Positions 22,719 to 34,919 are shown, numbered from the stretch's first letter. The stretch is 64,000 nucleotides of DNA from Diadophis punctatus similis (GCA_023053685.1 JALIGW010000002.1:240965677-241029676); one strand, 5' to 3'. Numbers and translations: made by a program. The notes: generated from the sequence alone by a model not told the origin.

Positions 22719-23513
22719 CTGCCATGGATGCAGCTTTAGAGCCTTCAACTGCTTTTCACCCTCCTTCCTTCTCTTCCTCAATCTGGAAGAATAGGCAGCA
22801 TTCAGGGAGTCAGCCAAAGTCTTGATGATACTGTAAACATGGTGGTCATTTGGTACCAGCTTCCTATTCCATTTCTTTAGGGAATCAAGTGGTACTTTCT
22901 GGGTGCATTTTCTTCGGCCCTTGACAGAAAAGAGCTGCTTTGAAAAAGAGCAGTGAAATGACTGATCTTGAAACTGAGGTTGTACAAAGAGAATGGGTTC
23001 AAAGGCATCATCATTTGCCCTTTCTTTATTCCTGAAATCAAAGTTCCAAATACTATGGACATATCTGAAAAGTCTGTGCCTTCCTGTTGTCCATTTCCAA
23101 AGGGGTGAGAGGATCCAGATTTTTCCTTCAATGGGTCCTGGCAAGCTCATAAATGATAAATGGAAAGAAAGAATTCTGTTGAAAGGGATCTCATATCCCA
23201 TGAAGTGAACAAAGACATTGACTTGTCTCCACTTAGAGATGGCATCCCTGAGGGCTACTCTATGCCCTGTCACTGAGAATCGTTGTGATATAACAACACA
23301 AATTCCATTCCTGACAAGCAAAGGAGTAAAAACTCTCATGAAATTCTCTCCCTCTTCTGTGTCTGAAGCAAAGAGACCAATCAAGATCCAACCAAAATGG
23401 GTGAGCAGTTGCACAATTCCTGGGTAATGGAATCCTTCTTTGGGGACCATCCGATGGAAAAAAGGGAATTCCCTTTTATCATTAAGAGCCACTGAAGCAG
23501 TTGCATAACTGAT
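22719..23513 (-). CDS. V2R-B exon 3 (ligand-binding domain core)
   Basis: 795 bp, phase 0 at both ends, ISYATASVALNDK to LHPWQ. It has the FPFFHRMVPKEGFHYPG block, DTEEGENFM and TLADSLNAAYSSRLRKRRK. An open frame continues artificially into the neighbouring microsatellite and Penelope fold-back. The true 5' end is the CAG|ATCAGT acceptor. Confidence 0.93.
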
Positions 23514-23605
23514 CTGAAAAAAACCCAATGAAGAATGCTGTGTTATATTTGGGAGTAAGATCAAATCTGAACGATTAGATTTTAATAAATCTGACCAAGT
23601 TCTTA

Positions 23606-23700
23606 TGAATGAATGAATGAATGAATGAATGAATGAATGAATGAAGGAAGGAAGGAAGGAAGGAAGGAAGGAAGGAAGGAAGGAAGGAAGGAAGGAAGGA
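23606..23700 (+). repeat. Compound microsatellite (GAAT)n then (GGAA)n
   Basis: Same tract as 5008-5115 but 12 bp shorter. Confidence 0.95.
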
Positions 23701-24774
23701 CTGAAGGACTGAAGGAATGAAAGAATATATATATGTGGGTATATATGTGTATACACACACACATACACACACACAAATATCTTTCTTAGGATGGTGGATA
23801 TTTTTCGGTTTGTGCAGAATGCTGTCTTGATGTTGTGTTTGTGGAGGATCTCCTCCCATACATAAAAGGCACCACAGACAGAATCAGCAAGATCCTGCAC
23901 AAACACAACATCAAGACAGCATTCTGCACAAACCAAAAAATATCCACCATCCTAAGAAACCCCAAAGACAAAATTGAGTTAGAAAATCAAGGAGTATATG
24001 AAATTAAATGCACCGCCTGCCCCACCACATACATTGGACAAACCAACAGAAGAATAAGTGCACGCATTGAAGAACACAAGAACATAGTCAAAAAAGAGGA
24101 ACCAACTTCTTCCCTGGTCCAACATTTCAAAGCCACAGGACATGAAATCGACTTTAAAAAGACCAGAACTATCGCCAAAACTGAACACTTTAACAACAGA
24201 ATAATCAGAGAAGCCATCGAGATAGAAAAACGCCCACACAGCATGAATAAACGAGATGACACCTCCCGCCTACCAGCCATTTGGAAACCCACCCTTATTG
24301 ACAAATGAATCCCTAACACAAAGAAGGACACCACACTCACGAAAACCACACAGGATGTCACCACCACACATCCACGCAATAAGCAAACCCAAACCCACAC
24401 TAATGAGGCACGACCACAAATAAGAAGCCATACTACAGCTGCATCATTAGCCACTTTAAACCCCTCCAATCCATACATGAAGCAAACTGACACCCTCCAT
24501 GAAGATGTGGCAGGACCAAGAACCAGAAGCCAAACAGCAGCAATGCAGCTCACCAGCTCAAATGCCCCTGCAAGTCAGACTAACCTAAGAACACCCCCAG
24601 CCAATCAGAGCACAGCTAACCCCCCAGCCAATCAGAGCACAGCCAAGCCCCCAACCAATCAGAACACACCTCCAACCAATCAGAACACAGCCAAGCTCCC
24701 ATCCTATCAGTTCAAACCTCCACTGGCAGTTAAAAGGAAGAAACAGCAGCAATCTCACATTGCTCCTAGAAGCA

Positions 24775-24841
24775 GGAAGCAGAAAACACCAGCCTGAAGA
24801 TGATGAATGAGACTTCATCGAAACGTCGCCAAGACACTTCC
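24775..24841 (+). ncRNA. Hammerhead-ribozyme-like motif 1 (B copy)
   Basis: CTGAAGA at 24794, the GATGAA/TTCATC hairpin and GAAACGTC ending at 24827. Same arrangement as in the A copy. Confidence 0.55.
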
Positions 24842-24969
24842 AATTTCACGTGGGAGAAAACCCGAATACCCAAAGACCTACATATATATATATATATATA
24901 TATAGATCTATATATATATAAAAGCTGCTGCCTTACAAGGCAGGAGGCCCAGGTTCAAATCCCAGTAAG

Positions 24970-25025
24970 GGTATGGCTATCTGACGAGAGCTAAATAGCT
25001 CGAAATAGATCTATATAGTCTCCCT
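24970..25025 (+). ncRNA. Hammerhead-ribozyme-like motif 2 (B copy)
   Basis: CTGACGA at 24981, a 5-bp hairpin with AAAT loop and GAAA, preceded by the same tRNA-like segment (24925-24972). Same reservations on the cleavage triplet as for the A copy. Confidence 0.45.
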
Positions 25026-25077
25026 TTATTTTCATTTATCAGCAAAAAATGCTACACACACATATACACACACATAT

Positions 25078-25108
<31 letters not shown>

Positions 25109-25494
25109 CACACACATACATACCCAGACACAGACACATATATACACACATACATACATATAATATAAAATATAGAATATTAACAAGATCATATATAAAA
25201 ATAGTATAAAAGAAGCAAATGAAAAAAAAATGAGAAGAATCACCACTAAATTTAATATATTTCCATGCACATGTGCAGATATCAAAACAACTTTTTGTTT
25301 TTTGTTTTTAATAAAGGGCCAAATTACACATAATTTTAAATTCTTATCACAGAGGAAATATTTTGTTTCAATGTAAGGATCCCAATAGGTCACTCATCCA
25401 ATGTATGGTCCAAAGTATTGATCTTTCTCTTTCTTGTACATTTGATAATCATTTATATAATTGATACTTTATAATGATTCATATAATATAATCA

Positions 25495-26995
25495 TTCACC
25501 AGGACCAGACGGGTTACATCCTAGAGTCCTACAGGAGCTAGCAGATGTCATCTCAGAACCACTGCACCACATCTTCCAAAAATCCTGGAACACAGAGGAA
25601 GTACCTGAGGACTGGAAAAAAGCTGATATGGTTCCCATCTTCAAAAAAAGGGGGGAGGGAACAGACCCAGGAAACTACAGACCAATCAGCCTAACATCAA
25701 TACCCAGGAAAATACTGGAAAAGATAATTAAAAAACAGATCTGCCATCACATAGAAATAAGCAAAGTAATAACCAGCAGCCACAAATCATGCAAACCAAT
25801 CTCATTTCATTCTTCAACAGTGTGACTAAATTAGTAGACCAGTGAAATACTGTGGACATAATATACTTAGACTTCAGCAAAGCATTCAACAAAGTAGACC
25901 ACAACCTACTTCTTTGCAAGCTAGAAAAAAGTGGGATAGACAGCTACACCACCAGATGGATTCACAACTGGCTGACCAACTGTACTCAACGAGTAGTCCT
26001 CAATGGGTCTAAGTCTACATGGAGAGAAGTAAGCAGTAGGGTACCACAAGGTTCCGTCTTAGGCACAGTACTCTTTAATATCTTCATAAATGACCTAGAT
26101 GAGGGAATAGAAGGGGAACTAACCAAATTATCAGATAATATTAGGCTGGTAGGAATAGCTAACACACCAGAGGACAGGCTCAAGATCCAGATGGATCGTG
26201 ACAGACTTAAACACTGGACCCTATCTAAAAAAATGAAATTCAATGCAGAGAAAAGTAAAGTTCTACACTTAGGTAAGAAAAACCAAAAATTTACATATAA
26301 ACTGGGTGAAACCACACTCAAAAGCAGTGACTGTGAGAGGGATCTTGGAGTCTTATAGACAACCAGCTAATCATGAGCCAGCAGTGTGCAACGGCAGCCA
26401 AAAAAGCCAATACAATCCTAAACTACATTAATAGAGGGATACAATCTAGGTCTAGGGAGGTACTAATACCACTCTATAAAGCCTTAGTTAGACCACACCT
26501 AGAGTACTCCATCCCATTTTGGTCACCACACTACAAAAAAGACTTTGAGACTCTAGAGAAAGTGCAGAGGAGACCAACCAGGATGATTAGGGGACTGGAA
26601 ACTATAACATACGAAGAGCGGTTGCAAGAACTGGGCATGGCCAGTCTAGCGAAGAGAAAGACCAGGGGAGACATGATAGCAGTGTTCCAATACTTGAGGG
26701 GCTACCACAGAGATTAGGGGGTCAGGCTATTATCCAAGGCACCAGAAGGCCAGACAAGGAATAATGGATGGAAACTGACCAAGGAGAGATTCAACATGGA
26801 AATAAGGAGAAACTTTCTGACAGTGAGAGCGATCAGCCAGTGGAACAGCTTGCCTACGGAGGTTGTGAGAGCTCCAACACTTCAGACTTTCAAGAGGAGA
26901 TTGGACTGCCATTTGTCTGAAATGGTGTAGGGACTCCTGCTTGAGCAGGGGGTTGGACTAGATAACCTACAAGGTCCCTTCCAACTCTGTTAATC
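25495..26995 (+). mobile_element. CR1-type LINE fragment in intron 2 of V2R-B
   Basis: Orthologous insertion to 7125-8650: [57 protein letters not shown], then CERDLGVL and the C-terminal region. Stops at 26356 and near 26715 break the frame. From about 25570 onward it differs clearly from the A copy. Confidence 0.85.
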
Positions 26996-27693
26996 TGTAA
27001 TATCATTTGACAATAGATTTCTTATCTCTTCTGTCTATGGAGCTCTGCAAATACAAGTCTGTTCATTATAACAGACTTGTTTAAATCTTTTAGTATTGAT
27101 TGTGTCTATCTGCTCAAATCTTGTTCAAGTAAATACTGCCCAAAATGTCTAGACATTTCTGCATTTAAATCTTTGACAATGTGGAAAGTTCCTTTATAGT
27201 GACTCACCAATTTCACTGTGCCAACCTTACTGGGGATGTCTATATCTTTCTCTGCTTCAATATCTCAGATTCTTTGTGCGGCAATCTTTTTAGCTTTTCT
27301 ACAGTTGTACAAGAGACAGGGAGACCACAGCTCCTTATATAATTGCTCAATTCTACTATTATCATTACTTTGGCTAAGATTATATCAAAATATGAGCTTC
27401 CCATCACTGCTGCCCCTTCCTTTTGGACAGAAGACCCTTTGACTGGATGCAAAGCTTCTCCTCCCCTTCAGAAGTGTGCACAAGAAGCCCCTAAAGTGAT
27501 TCGGATGGTGTCATTAGATGATATGTCTGCTTTAATTCTTGCCTCCTCTCTACTGTGGATCCCAATCCTTAGCCAGGACAATTACAATGGCCATGGAGAA
27601 AAGCAGTTCTTTAATTCCATAGAGAAGAGATGGTTGGAACACTCACCACCACCCCATTCACTTTACCAGGTAGAGAAACATGCACAAACAAAC
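26996..27693. other. Intron 2 of V2R-B next to exon 2, no gene seen
   Basis: Conserved with 8651-9345 and 52081-52688. No gene was recognised. Confidence 0.5.
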
Positions 27694-27982
27694 CTGTGGG
27701 ACTTTGTAGGTGCTTCCTAATGTTGACATCTGGATGGAGATATCACTGGCAGCTGCATCAAGAAGAATCAAAAGGTTGCCATTCCTTCCACAGCTGTAGT
27801 TGGGAACATTGGCTTCTCCAGTAGAGAGCATGTCCAGCAAGGCATCTGAAGTGCCAAGTGTGTTTAAATAGTTGTCACGGCAGTAGTAGCCAAGTGTGAG
27901 ATTGTGCAGGATCTGGTAATTCTTGTTGACTATTTGAATAGCAAAAATGAACCATAGCATTCTTCCGTGATCCAAATGTAAA
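27694..27982 (-). CDS. V2R-B exon 2
   Basis: 289 bp with the same boundaries as A: phase-2 entry after ATAG, end TYKVPQ before GTTTGT. Contains WFIFAIQIVNKNYQILHN, LTLGYYCRDNY and NYSCGR. Confidence 0.9.
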
Positions 27983-28272
27983 CTATTGTTTAAAAAAAGT
28001 TCATGTTTTTAACATCATTAACAGCAACCACAAAATACTGTTTTTGCAATGTAATCCTTTTTGTTTTCTCATGTCTGAGCCTTCTGCCCATATTGATCAA
28101 ATTGAGAAATAAATGACCCATCACCAATTATGTTTTGTGACTGCTGAGAAGATGGGATGGAGATAGTCTATCACCAAGTTTAATAGTCAAAAATATATCA
28201 CATTAGTAGTGCTGATTTGTACTTGTCTAATAACTAGGATTCAAAATCATTTGATCATTCAATTAGAAAAAC

Positions 28273-28366
28273 AAGAAGAAGAAGAAGAAGAAGAAGAAGA
28301 AGAAGAAGAAGAAGAAGAAGAAGAAGAAGAAGAAGAAGAAGAAGAAGAAGAAGAAGAAGAAGAAGA
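28273..28366 (+). repeat. (GAA)n microsatellite
   Basis: About 30 pure GAA units in intron 1, at the same site as 9929-10205 and 53280-53531. Confidence 0.95.
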
Positions 28367-28848
28367 GGCTGTTTTATAAGAGACTGAGAAAGGCAACTCT
28401 GAACTCAAATGGCCATATATATTTATAAGGATCAGGCATTGAATATAGCAATAGCAGGCTTATATACCACTCCATAATGCTTTACAGACTCTCTAAGTGG
28501 TTTACAGAGTCAGCATATTGCCCCCAACAAAGAGCATTTATAAAAATATGGAAATGGGATGGGGAGAGGCAACCACAAACATCTCAACAACTACTTTAAA
28601 TGAAAAGTATTCAGTAATCAACTCAAAATTGAATGGGGAGAGGAAAATAATTTGGACTTCTTTCAGAGGCTTTTTTCCCCCCTGCCCCATCTTTGGATTT
28701 AAGTCTCTTCCACAAAATAAGACAAAAGAGGGAAGCCATGGAAATCCAAATTATGCAAGAAATTAGTCAGGTCCTGCAATAGATGAGTAAGAAGAAAAGA
28801 AGGCAATACTGGAGCTGCAAATGGAGGAAATCACAATCAATGACTTAC

Positions 28849-29066
28849 TAGTGAGACTGACTATAAGGAGCCACGTTGAAAGGAAACATCATATGTGATG
28901 TTGTTGTTGCAGAGATGACAATGCTAATGAGATGGTCTCCTGGGCTGTAATAGCTCCATGATTTCTTTTGATCTTCGTGCTCCAAGCTTAGTGGGCACTT
29001 CAATATAAGCTTCCCAGAGACCGGCTGGGAGACCAGCAGCATCAGAAGCAGAAGCAGGAGGTCCAT
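28849..29066 (-). CDS. V2R-B exon 1 (signal peptide and N-terminus)
   Basis: 218 bp, ATG at 29064-29066 giving MDLLLLLLMLLVSQPVSG, then KCPLSLEHED and SYYSPGDHLISIVISA. Donor A|GTAAGT in phase 2. About five residues differ from A. Confidence 0.9.
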
Positions 29067-29528
29067 AATTCTTAGGGCTGAATCAATCTCCTTCTCCTTT
29101 CTAAACAAAAACAACTAGAAGAGTTAGGAGAATACAAAGACTGAAATGCCCGGAGCTTTCTTCATTCAGACAGAACAACCTAAGTTTCACCTTGAAAGGA
29201 GAAAAAGGAGCATTCAAGAGCACAGTTTGTACTTCTCCCCACATTTGTGCCACACAGAGCACTACCTGTTTCTAACATTTAAATGTTTCTAATGCATGAT
29301 TCTCTTCAATGTTGCTTCAGTCTGACATTTACATCAAAGGCAGTCCCTGGATATGTAGCAGAGGAGACTCAACGGACTGTCAATGTGAAAATTACAGTGA
29401 GAAGCAACTTCTCTTGGGATTCTGAACTTCTTTCAGTGCTCCATGTGCAGACAGATGGAGAAAATCATGTTAGTGTAAAAAAATTCACAGATACATCCCT
29501 GGGGCCACTCTTCTGTAATGGTTGCGGT
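29067..29528. promoter_or_regulatory. Upstream region of V2R-B (presumed promoter)
   Basis: Conserved with the other V2R 5' flanks. No specific element was recognised. Confidence 0.3.
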
Positions 29529-29937
29529 CAGTGGTGAAATTCAAATTTTTTCCCTACTGGTTCTGTGGGCATGGCATGGTGGGTGGGGCTTGGTGGTAGG
29601 CATGGTCAACTCCACATCACTCACATCAAGGGGCACCTCATCCGGCCCCTCCCCTCCCAGCCACTCCTTGCCACGAATGTCAGGAAAATGGGGAGTGGAA
29701 TTTTCCTGCCTACCATCATTCCCTTAGTCTGTGCTGAGCTTCAGGAATGAATGACAGGCAGGAAAATATCCACATGCCTTTTTCCCTCTTTTTCCTCATG
29801 GGAGGATTGCGTGGTGGCACCAGCAGAAGGTGGAGGCAGAGGCATGGGGGAGGCAGAGGCGATCCCAATGCACCAGCCCCTTCGTCCCACTGTCTCTTGG
29901 CTTGCCTGCAGATGCACCGGACAAGCAGCAACACGTG
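29529..29937. mobile_element. Truncated hAT-like element
   Basis: Left half of the element at 11359-13371 (CAGTGGTGAAAT end, 8-bp GTTGCGGT flank at 29521). The homology stops at about 29937 and the right end is missing. Confidence 0.65.
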
Positions 29938-29990
29938 TACTTTTCAGTGTTTCTCATAAAATTGAGGATTTATGAAAACCCTTCATCATC
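29938..29990 (+). repeat. Displaced fragment of V2R intron 3
   Basis: CTTTTCAGTGTTTCTCATAA and the following bases match 2196-2245 (intron 3 of gene A) with small gaps, although this is intergenic DNA upstream of gene B. Suggests a rearrangement junction. Confidence 0.5.
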
Positions 29991-30246
29991 CAAGAAATTC
30001 TTAGCCTTCCTCACCCCCTAATTGGACTTGGGTGAATATCAGCATTTAAGGTCCATATCCTAGTTCATGCCATGCATTTAATGATGTGGTTTTAAGGAAT
30101 AAGATTTCTTCAATCTGCTCCTGGGGGAGAGTCTGCAGGTCACTTTTCCTGACCATCTTGAATGGCCTTCCACTGAAAAAATGTTGTTTGCAATAAGAAT
30201 TAGCAAATACTTTATCTACAGTTTATAGAATAGAAGAATAAAGGGC
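29991..30246. other. Unassigned spacer sequence
   Basis: No homology to the other spacers was seen. A pyrimidine-rich TTTTTTTCAG on the minus strand near 30178 precedes an open stretch of a few dozen codons. It is not recognisable and is not called a gene. Confidence 0.3.
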
Positions 30247-30702
30247 CTAAATTTTGTTCTTCCAAAGCACAGCTGACCTTATGAAATGAAAAGATGAGAT
30301 TAACAGTGTGCAATAGTATGATCTATTTTGTTTCAGAGTAAACAAAATTATTGTAAAGATGGCGGTTGTTAGGAAGAAATGTGAGAGGACAGGCTGACTG
30401 CAAAATGACCACCGCCTGGGCCACTGGTACGCAATCCCTTTAAGGCCTTTCAGTAGCCAGCTCAGCAATGTGAGGCTATTTGCCACAGCCAGGAAATCTC
30501 CATTATAGGTTCTATTTTGGCAGTCTGTCACTACATGTCGATACTTTGTTTTTTTGACCCCGCAGTCACAATTTGTTGATGGTATTTTACCCCACTTATA
30601 GAGGGTGTCAGCACATCTATCATGGCCAGTGCAAATTTGATTCAGTGTTGTCCATATCACACAGGGTTGGTCAAATCCAGGTGTGTTTTTTTCAAGATAC
30701 AA
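30247..30702 (-). mobile_element. LINE polyprotein C-terminal fragment
   Basis: An open frame of about 150 codons includes TTLNQICTGHDRCADTLYKW followed by CDCG and HVVTDC. This is the R.G.GRC...KWG...C.CG...H...C pattern at the C-terminus of many LINE polymerases. Not a host gene. Confidence 0.6.
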
Positions 30703-31500
30703 AGCAAACTTTGAGGTTTATTTATTTATTTGTGAGATTTATATACCGCCTCACAGTGCAAGCACTCTCTAAGCGGTTTACACCAGTAAGCAATGTATAT
30801 TTACATTGCCCCCAACAATCTGGGTCCTAACATCATACTTATGTATAATTATAGGGGTCAGTTTCCTATTCAAGTTTCCACATATTGTGTATGTCAAAAT
30901 CATAATCTACAAGTATTTTAGCAGTAGAAATAGATGGATGTCTGGATCTCAACCTGTTTCACTCCAGGCAGGCTACATCACTCATCATTGGCAACTGAGA
31001 GTTATCAATAATCTTCAGATATTCTTGGAGAAGGACATTTTTTTGTCTAATTTTTGGGGGAAGTATATGGTTCAAATGAGGTAACCAATATGTTAGAGTA
31101 GTCATAATATGCATTGACTCATGCAATTGTGGCAGTGTTGGAATGTGGGTGTTGATGTTAACTGGAAGGTGATTTGTGTTTGGTTGAGAAATTAAAAGAG
31201 CCTGAAGCAATCTAAGGCAAACAGAAGAACTACTGTTCTCCAGAAGTAGGTCACACAAATAGAAGTTGTAGAAAAACAGGAGTTGTAGCAGAATTGTAGA
31301 AGAGTGGCATAGTAAAGAGTGAGTACTGGCCTTTGAGTTTTTGTTGTGTTTAATTTCTTGGAATTTTGGAGGCCAGTAATCTTGATATACATAAAAGAAC
31401 CTATGACAAAGTGTAGCAATGGTGGAATATCAAAAAGTTGGGGTATCCAAAAAGGAGGAGCATTCCAACAAAGTAGATATCCCTAATGGAACTGTTAGAA
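30703..31500. repeat. Repeat-derived spacer
   Basis: Starts with a TTTA run and the LINE-tail-like TTATATACCGCCTCACAGTG / CTCTAAGCGGTTTACA (30740-30785). The rest up to 31500 is probably more of a degraded LINE on the minus strand. No gene was recognised. Confidence 0.4.
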
Positions 31501-31504
31501 ATGG

Positions 31505-33617
31505 GAGGGGGTATTCCAAGCCAAAGCCAAGTCAGCCCTTGGTCTGGACACTAGACTGCCAGTGAGCCTTCGAGATCCTAAAGAGATTATTCACCAAGGA
31601 ACCTATCCTGAGGAACCCTGAACCAGAGCAACCATTCGTGATCCAAGCGGATGCCAGTGATGTGGCTATAGTTCCAAGAGAACCCTCACGGCCAGCTACA
31701 ACCCAGCACTTACACCTCCAAAAATCTCACAGACACCAAGAGATGCTGGGCAGTGTGGAGAAGGAAGCCTACGCCATCCATTGGGGTCTCCTATGCTGGT
31801 GACACTTTCTAGATGGGAGTAAAGTGCTATTTGAGGTCTGGACTGATTAAAAAAACCTAGAGGCACTAAAGATGCCCCAAAAGCTCTCTCCCAAGCAATT
31901 CAGGTGGGCTCAATATTTTAAACGATTCAACTTCGACTTAAAGTACATCCCAGCGGGGAAAAATCTACTCGCTGATGCTCTGTCAAGAAAACCCAAATTC
32001 AACAGTTGCTGAGAGGAAGTCATCCACACCATCATTCTCACCTCCCAGCCGGCAGCCCAGGTCACCACCTGAGGCCACGCCCAGCGACAACCACCCACCA
32101 GAGGAGACCAGACGATAGCAGCGATGAAGACTGCCCACTCCATTGACTCTTGGTTCAATGATAACCGAGATGTCTTGACCCTTAAAGATGGACTGGCATT
32201 GAAGGGGACCAAGCTGTACATCCCCACTGCCCTGAGACTCCAAATTCTGCAGTGCAGCCATGACACCAAACTGTTGAGATATTTCGGTTATCTAAAAACT
32301 CTGCACCTAGCTAGATGGCAGTTTTGGTGGCCGAAGATGAAAAAGGATGTCGAGGACTATACAAAAAGTTGCACCACCTGTGCAGCTATGAAAAGGAGGC
32401 CAGGAAAACTCCCTGGTCTCCTTCAACAAGTGGCAGAACCGACCTGTCAGTGGGAAGAAATTGTCATGGATTTTATAATCGAGCTCCCGGAGAGTGGTGG
32501 GAACACGGTCATTTGGACCATGACTGACTTATTTTTGAAGCAATCCCATTTTACTGCCTGTGAAGGGCTACCCTCTGCCAAGAAATTGGCTTGGATGTTT
32601 AGAAAACAAATCTATCGTCTGCATGGGGTCCCCCATAGGATTATTTCTAATAAGGGGCTCCAATTCACAGCAAACTTCTGGAGGGAGTTCCTGAGAGCCA
32701 TAAGGTCCACCCAGGATCTCAGCTCGGCTTTTCATCCAAGCACAAATGGGGTGGTGGAATGAAAGAATGCCATGGTGGAGCAGTATTTGAGCTGCTATAT
32801 GGATTACCAGCAATCTAACTGGGCAGACCTGCTGCCATTCACTGAGGTGGCTTACAATAATATGGTGCATAGCAGCACCGCCCTGACCCCATTCCAGATT
32901 ACTAGCAGCATGGAATTTGCCCCCGTCCTGGAGCTACCTGAGGAACCACCATCATCCATGTCCCTGAGCGACTGGATGGAATCCTTGAAGCAGGGGCAAG
33001 AAAACACCAAGAGAGCCCTGGTGGAGGTGGTGAGGACTTATAAAGTGCAAGCTGACAAGTGCTGCTCCCCCCCAGCCCCCTTTCCAAGTTGGCGACAAAG
33101 TGTACCTGTCAACGAAGTACTTGAGGTTGAGGTTGCCAAGTAGGAAGCTAGGACCTAGGTTTTGGGGGCCATTCCCAATAGTGAAAATAAAAAAACCCTG
33201 TAACATTCAGCTTAGCCTCCCACGCTTGTTAGGGAAAGTACACCTGGTTTTTCATAGCAGCTTGTTAAAACCGGTGGTAGGCTCCCAGCTAAGGCCAGTT
33301 GACCAGGCAGCCCCAAAGCCTATGGTAATGCAGAGAGAACCCCACTATGAGGTGAAGAAAATTTTGGATTCTCACCTGAATAGCGGTCGGCTACAGTAAT
33401 TAGTCCACTGGAAGGGTTGCCCCCTGTCTGGGGCCACCTGGGTTAAGAATGGGATGTGAAAGCAGACAGATTAGTCAAGCTGTTCCACACTAAGTACCCA
33501 GGGAAACCTAAAGAGCCACCTGGAGGAGATCGAGGAGGCTGAGTGGATTCAGTTTAATTATCTATGGTCTTTCTTTCCTTTTTCAGGACATCCTTTTTGT
33601 GTGAGGAGGGGCAGCCT
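31505..33617 (+). mobile_element. Degenerate chromodomain Ty3/gypsy retrotransposon (pol 3' half)
   Basis: In order on the plus strand: the end of RNase H (FDLKYIPAGKNLLADALSRK near 31940); integrase with an HHCC-type finger, of which CTTCAAMKRRPG is seen near 32380, and a DDE core (IVMDFIIELPES near 32462, and a GLQFTANFW block near 32655 where the expected D of the second DDE position is N); a GPF/Y-like segment (LGPRFWGPFPIVK near 33150); and a C-terminal chromodomain (HYEVKKILDSHLNSGRLQ, stop, LVHWKG near 33345-33420). Several stops and frameshifts break it. Reverse transcriptase and gag were not found. It is an inactive genomic fossil. Confidence 0.8.
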
Positions 33618-33990
33618 GTCAACCCTGGAGCCATCTTTGAACATCTTCAGGGTTGCCACAGTGAGGCTCACTGGAGATGTGGAAAAGGGAGGGGGGAGTA
33701 GAGAAAGCTGAGGGGGATATGTAGCCAAAATAACATTCTTTCACCAGCACCTGGAGGGGCATGGATGAGAGGCATCCAGAATGGGGAGAGAGACCTGATT
33801 GGGGCATGTGATGGTTGTATGTAATGTGGGGAAGAACTTTGGATTTTGAACTGGGTAGAGAATACCTTGGAGACTTCAGATTCAGGTTTTCACCAGCTGT
33901 GCCAATATGACATGCCAAATAAACCTATACCTTTAGGAACCCTGCATTGGAGTCATTATTTCCTATGGGCTGTTACTTGCAACCCTGATG
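33618..33990 (+). repeat. Candidate 3' LTR of the Ty3/gypsy element
   Basis: A purine-rich GTGAGGAGGGGCAGCC (polypurine-tract-like) is directly followed by TGTCAACCCTGGAGCC. A polyadenylation signal AATAAA lies near 33920 and the unit ends near TTACTTGCA. The 5' LTR is absent, so the boundaries cannot be confirmed by comparison. Confidence 0.5.
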
Positions 33991-34199
33991 ATGAGGAGTA
34001 ATGCTTCAATTGCCATGTAACCTGGTAATTGGTACTGATTTTCCACTCACAGAAGGTTGGACTCAGAAAAAGAATCAAGAAGAAGGCTAAGATACTGGGA
34101 ATAATTATAAGGGCCCAGTTTGAAGCAGAGACAAGGAGGGAACTGGAAGGAAGGAACACAGAATTCTTCCTAGCCATCCTGACTTAATAGAAGTGTCTT

Positions 34200-34866
34200 A
34201 GGAAAGAAAGGCTGACAAAGCTAGGGATGGACACTCCTAATTTGGAAGTTCATCTGGTGTCCGTGCAAAAGAAAGACTCAACGTTAAAACATTGTTGGTT
34301 AGCAGCAGAAAAGGAGGGAAATATTGACACAGCACCCAGATTCCAGGGAAAGTATTGCTGTACTGGATAAGGCTTCATCCCTACACAAAGGAACACATTG
34401 AAGAGAAAGTAATTCCTTAGGAATATCACAAAGCACTAATGGAATTAGTCCATACAAATCCATGGTTGGGACATATGGGTAGGGATAGGTCCACTTACAG
34501 GATTTTGGATTGATTCTATTGGCCAGGGATGTGTGGAGAGGTGGCCCAGTGCTGTCAATCTTCCCCTATGAATCAGTTGGTAAAACCAAAAGGGAAACAT
34601 GACAAAGTTGCTATGGAAAGTGGACCTTCAGTTCATATTCCCCTTTCTAAAATAGCCATGGATATTGTAGGTCGTTTGCCACCATCTACTAAAGGCAATG
34701 AGTACATCCTAGTGGTCTGTAACTATGCCTCTCAGCACCTGGAAGCAGTTCCATTAAGGAATGTGACTAAACATATAGCAGAGGAGCCGATAAAAATCTT
34801 CAGTGAAGGAGACATACTACATATGATCCTCATGGATCCAGGCACCGATTTTTATCAGTGCTGCTG
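34200..34866 (+). mobile_element. Second Ty3/gypsy integrase fragment
   Basis: Frame at 34529-34867 includes SKIAMDIVGRLPPSTKGNEY and ILVVCNYASQHLEAVPLR, then HMILMDPGTDF. This is the first DDE-D block and following strands of a retrotransposon integrase, of a different lineage from 31505-33617. The part upstream of 34529 is degraded. Confidence 0.7.
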
Positions 34867-34919
34867 AAATATCTATCGGCAAAACTGGAAATAAAAGGGG
34901 TGTGCAACTGCTCACAATG

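Larger units (their letters stand above)
23785..25055 (+). mobile_element. 5'-truncated Penelope-like element in intron 2 of V2R-B
   Basis: Copy of the element at 5199-6645. The GIY-YIG endonuclease frame is at 23835-24308 (GVYEIKCTACPTTYIGQT), with the same fold-back 5' end and the same 3' region. The AT tract is short and the left arm of the inverted module is missing. Only one or two residues of the endonuclease frame differ from the A copy. Confidence 0.85.
15516..29066 (-). other. V2R gene B, complete six-exon locus
   Basis: Exons 1-6 at 28849-29066, 27694-27982, 22719-23513, 19898-20110, 17662-17788 and 15516-16420 sum to 2547 bp, i.e. 848 codons plus stop. This is the normal length of V2R receptors. 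Phases fit at every junction (2/1, 0, 0, 0, 1/2). No stop or frameshift was seen, so the gene is probably functional. Layout: signal peptide 1-18, Venus-flytrap domain to about 505, NCD3G 506-548, 7TM 548-848. Expression is expected in basal vomeronasal neurons (family knowledge). Confidence 0.9.

Noticed and set aside
30080..30250. A host exon on the minus strand after TTTTTTTCAG
   Set aside because: Short, no recognisable domain, no partner exon, in a repeat-rich spacer.
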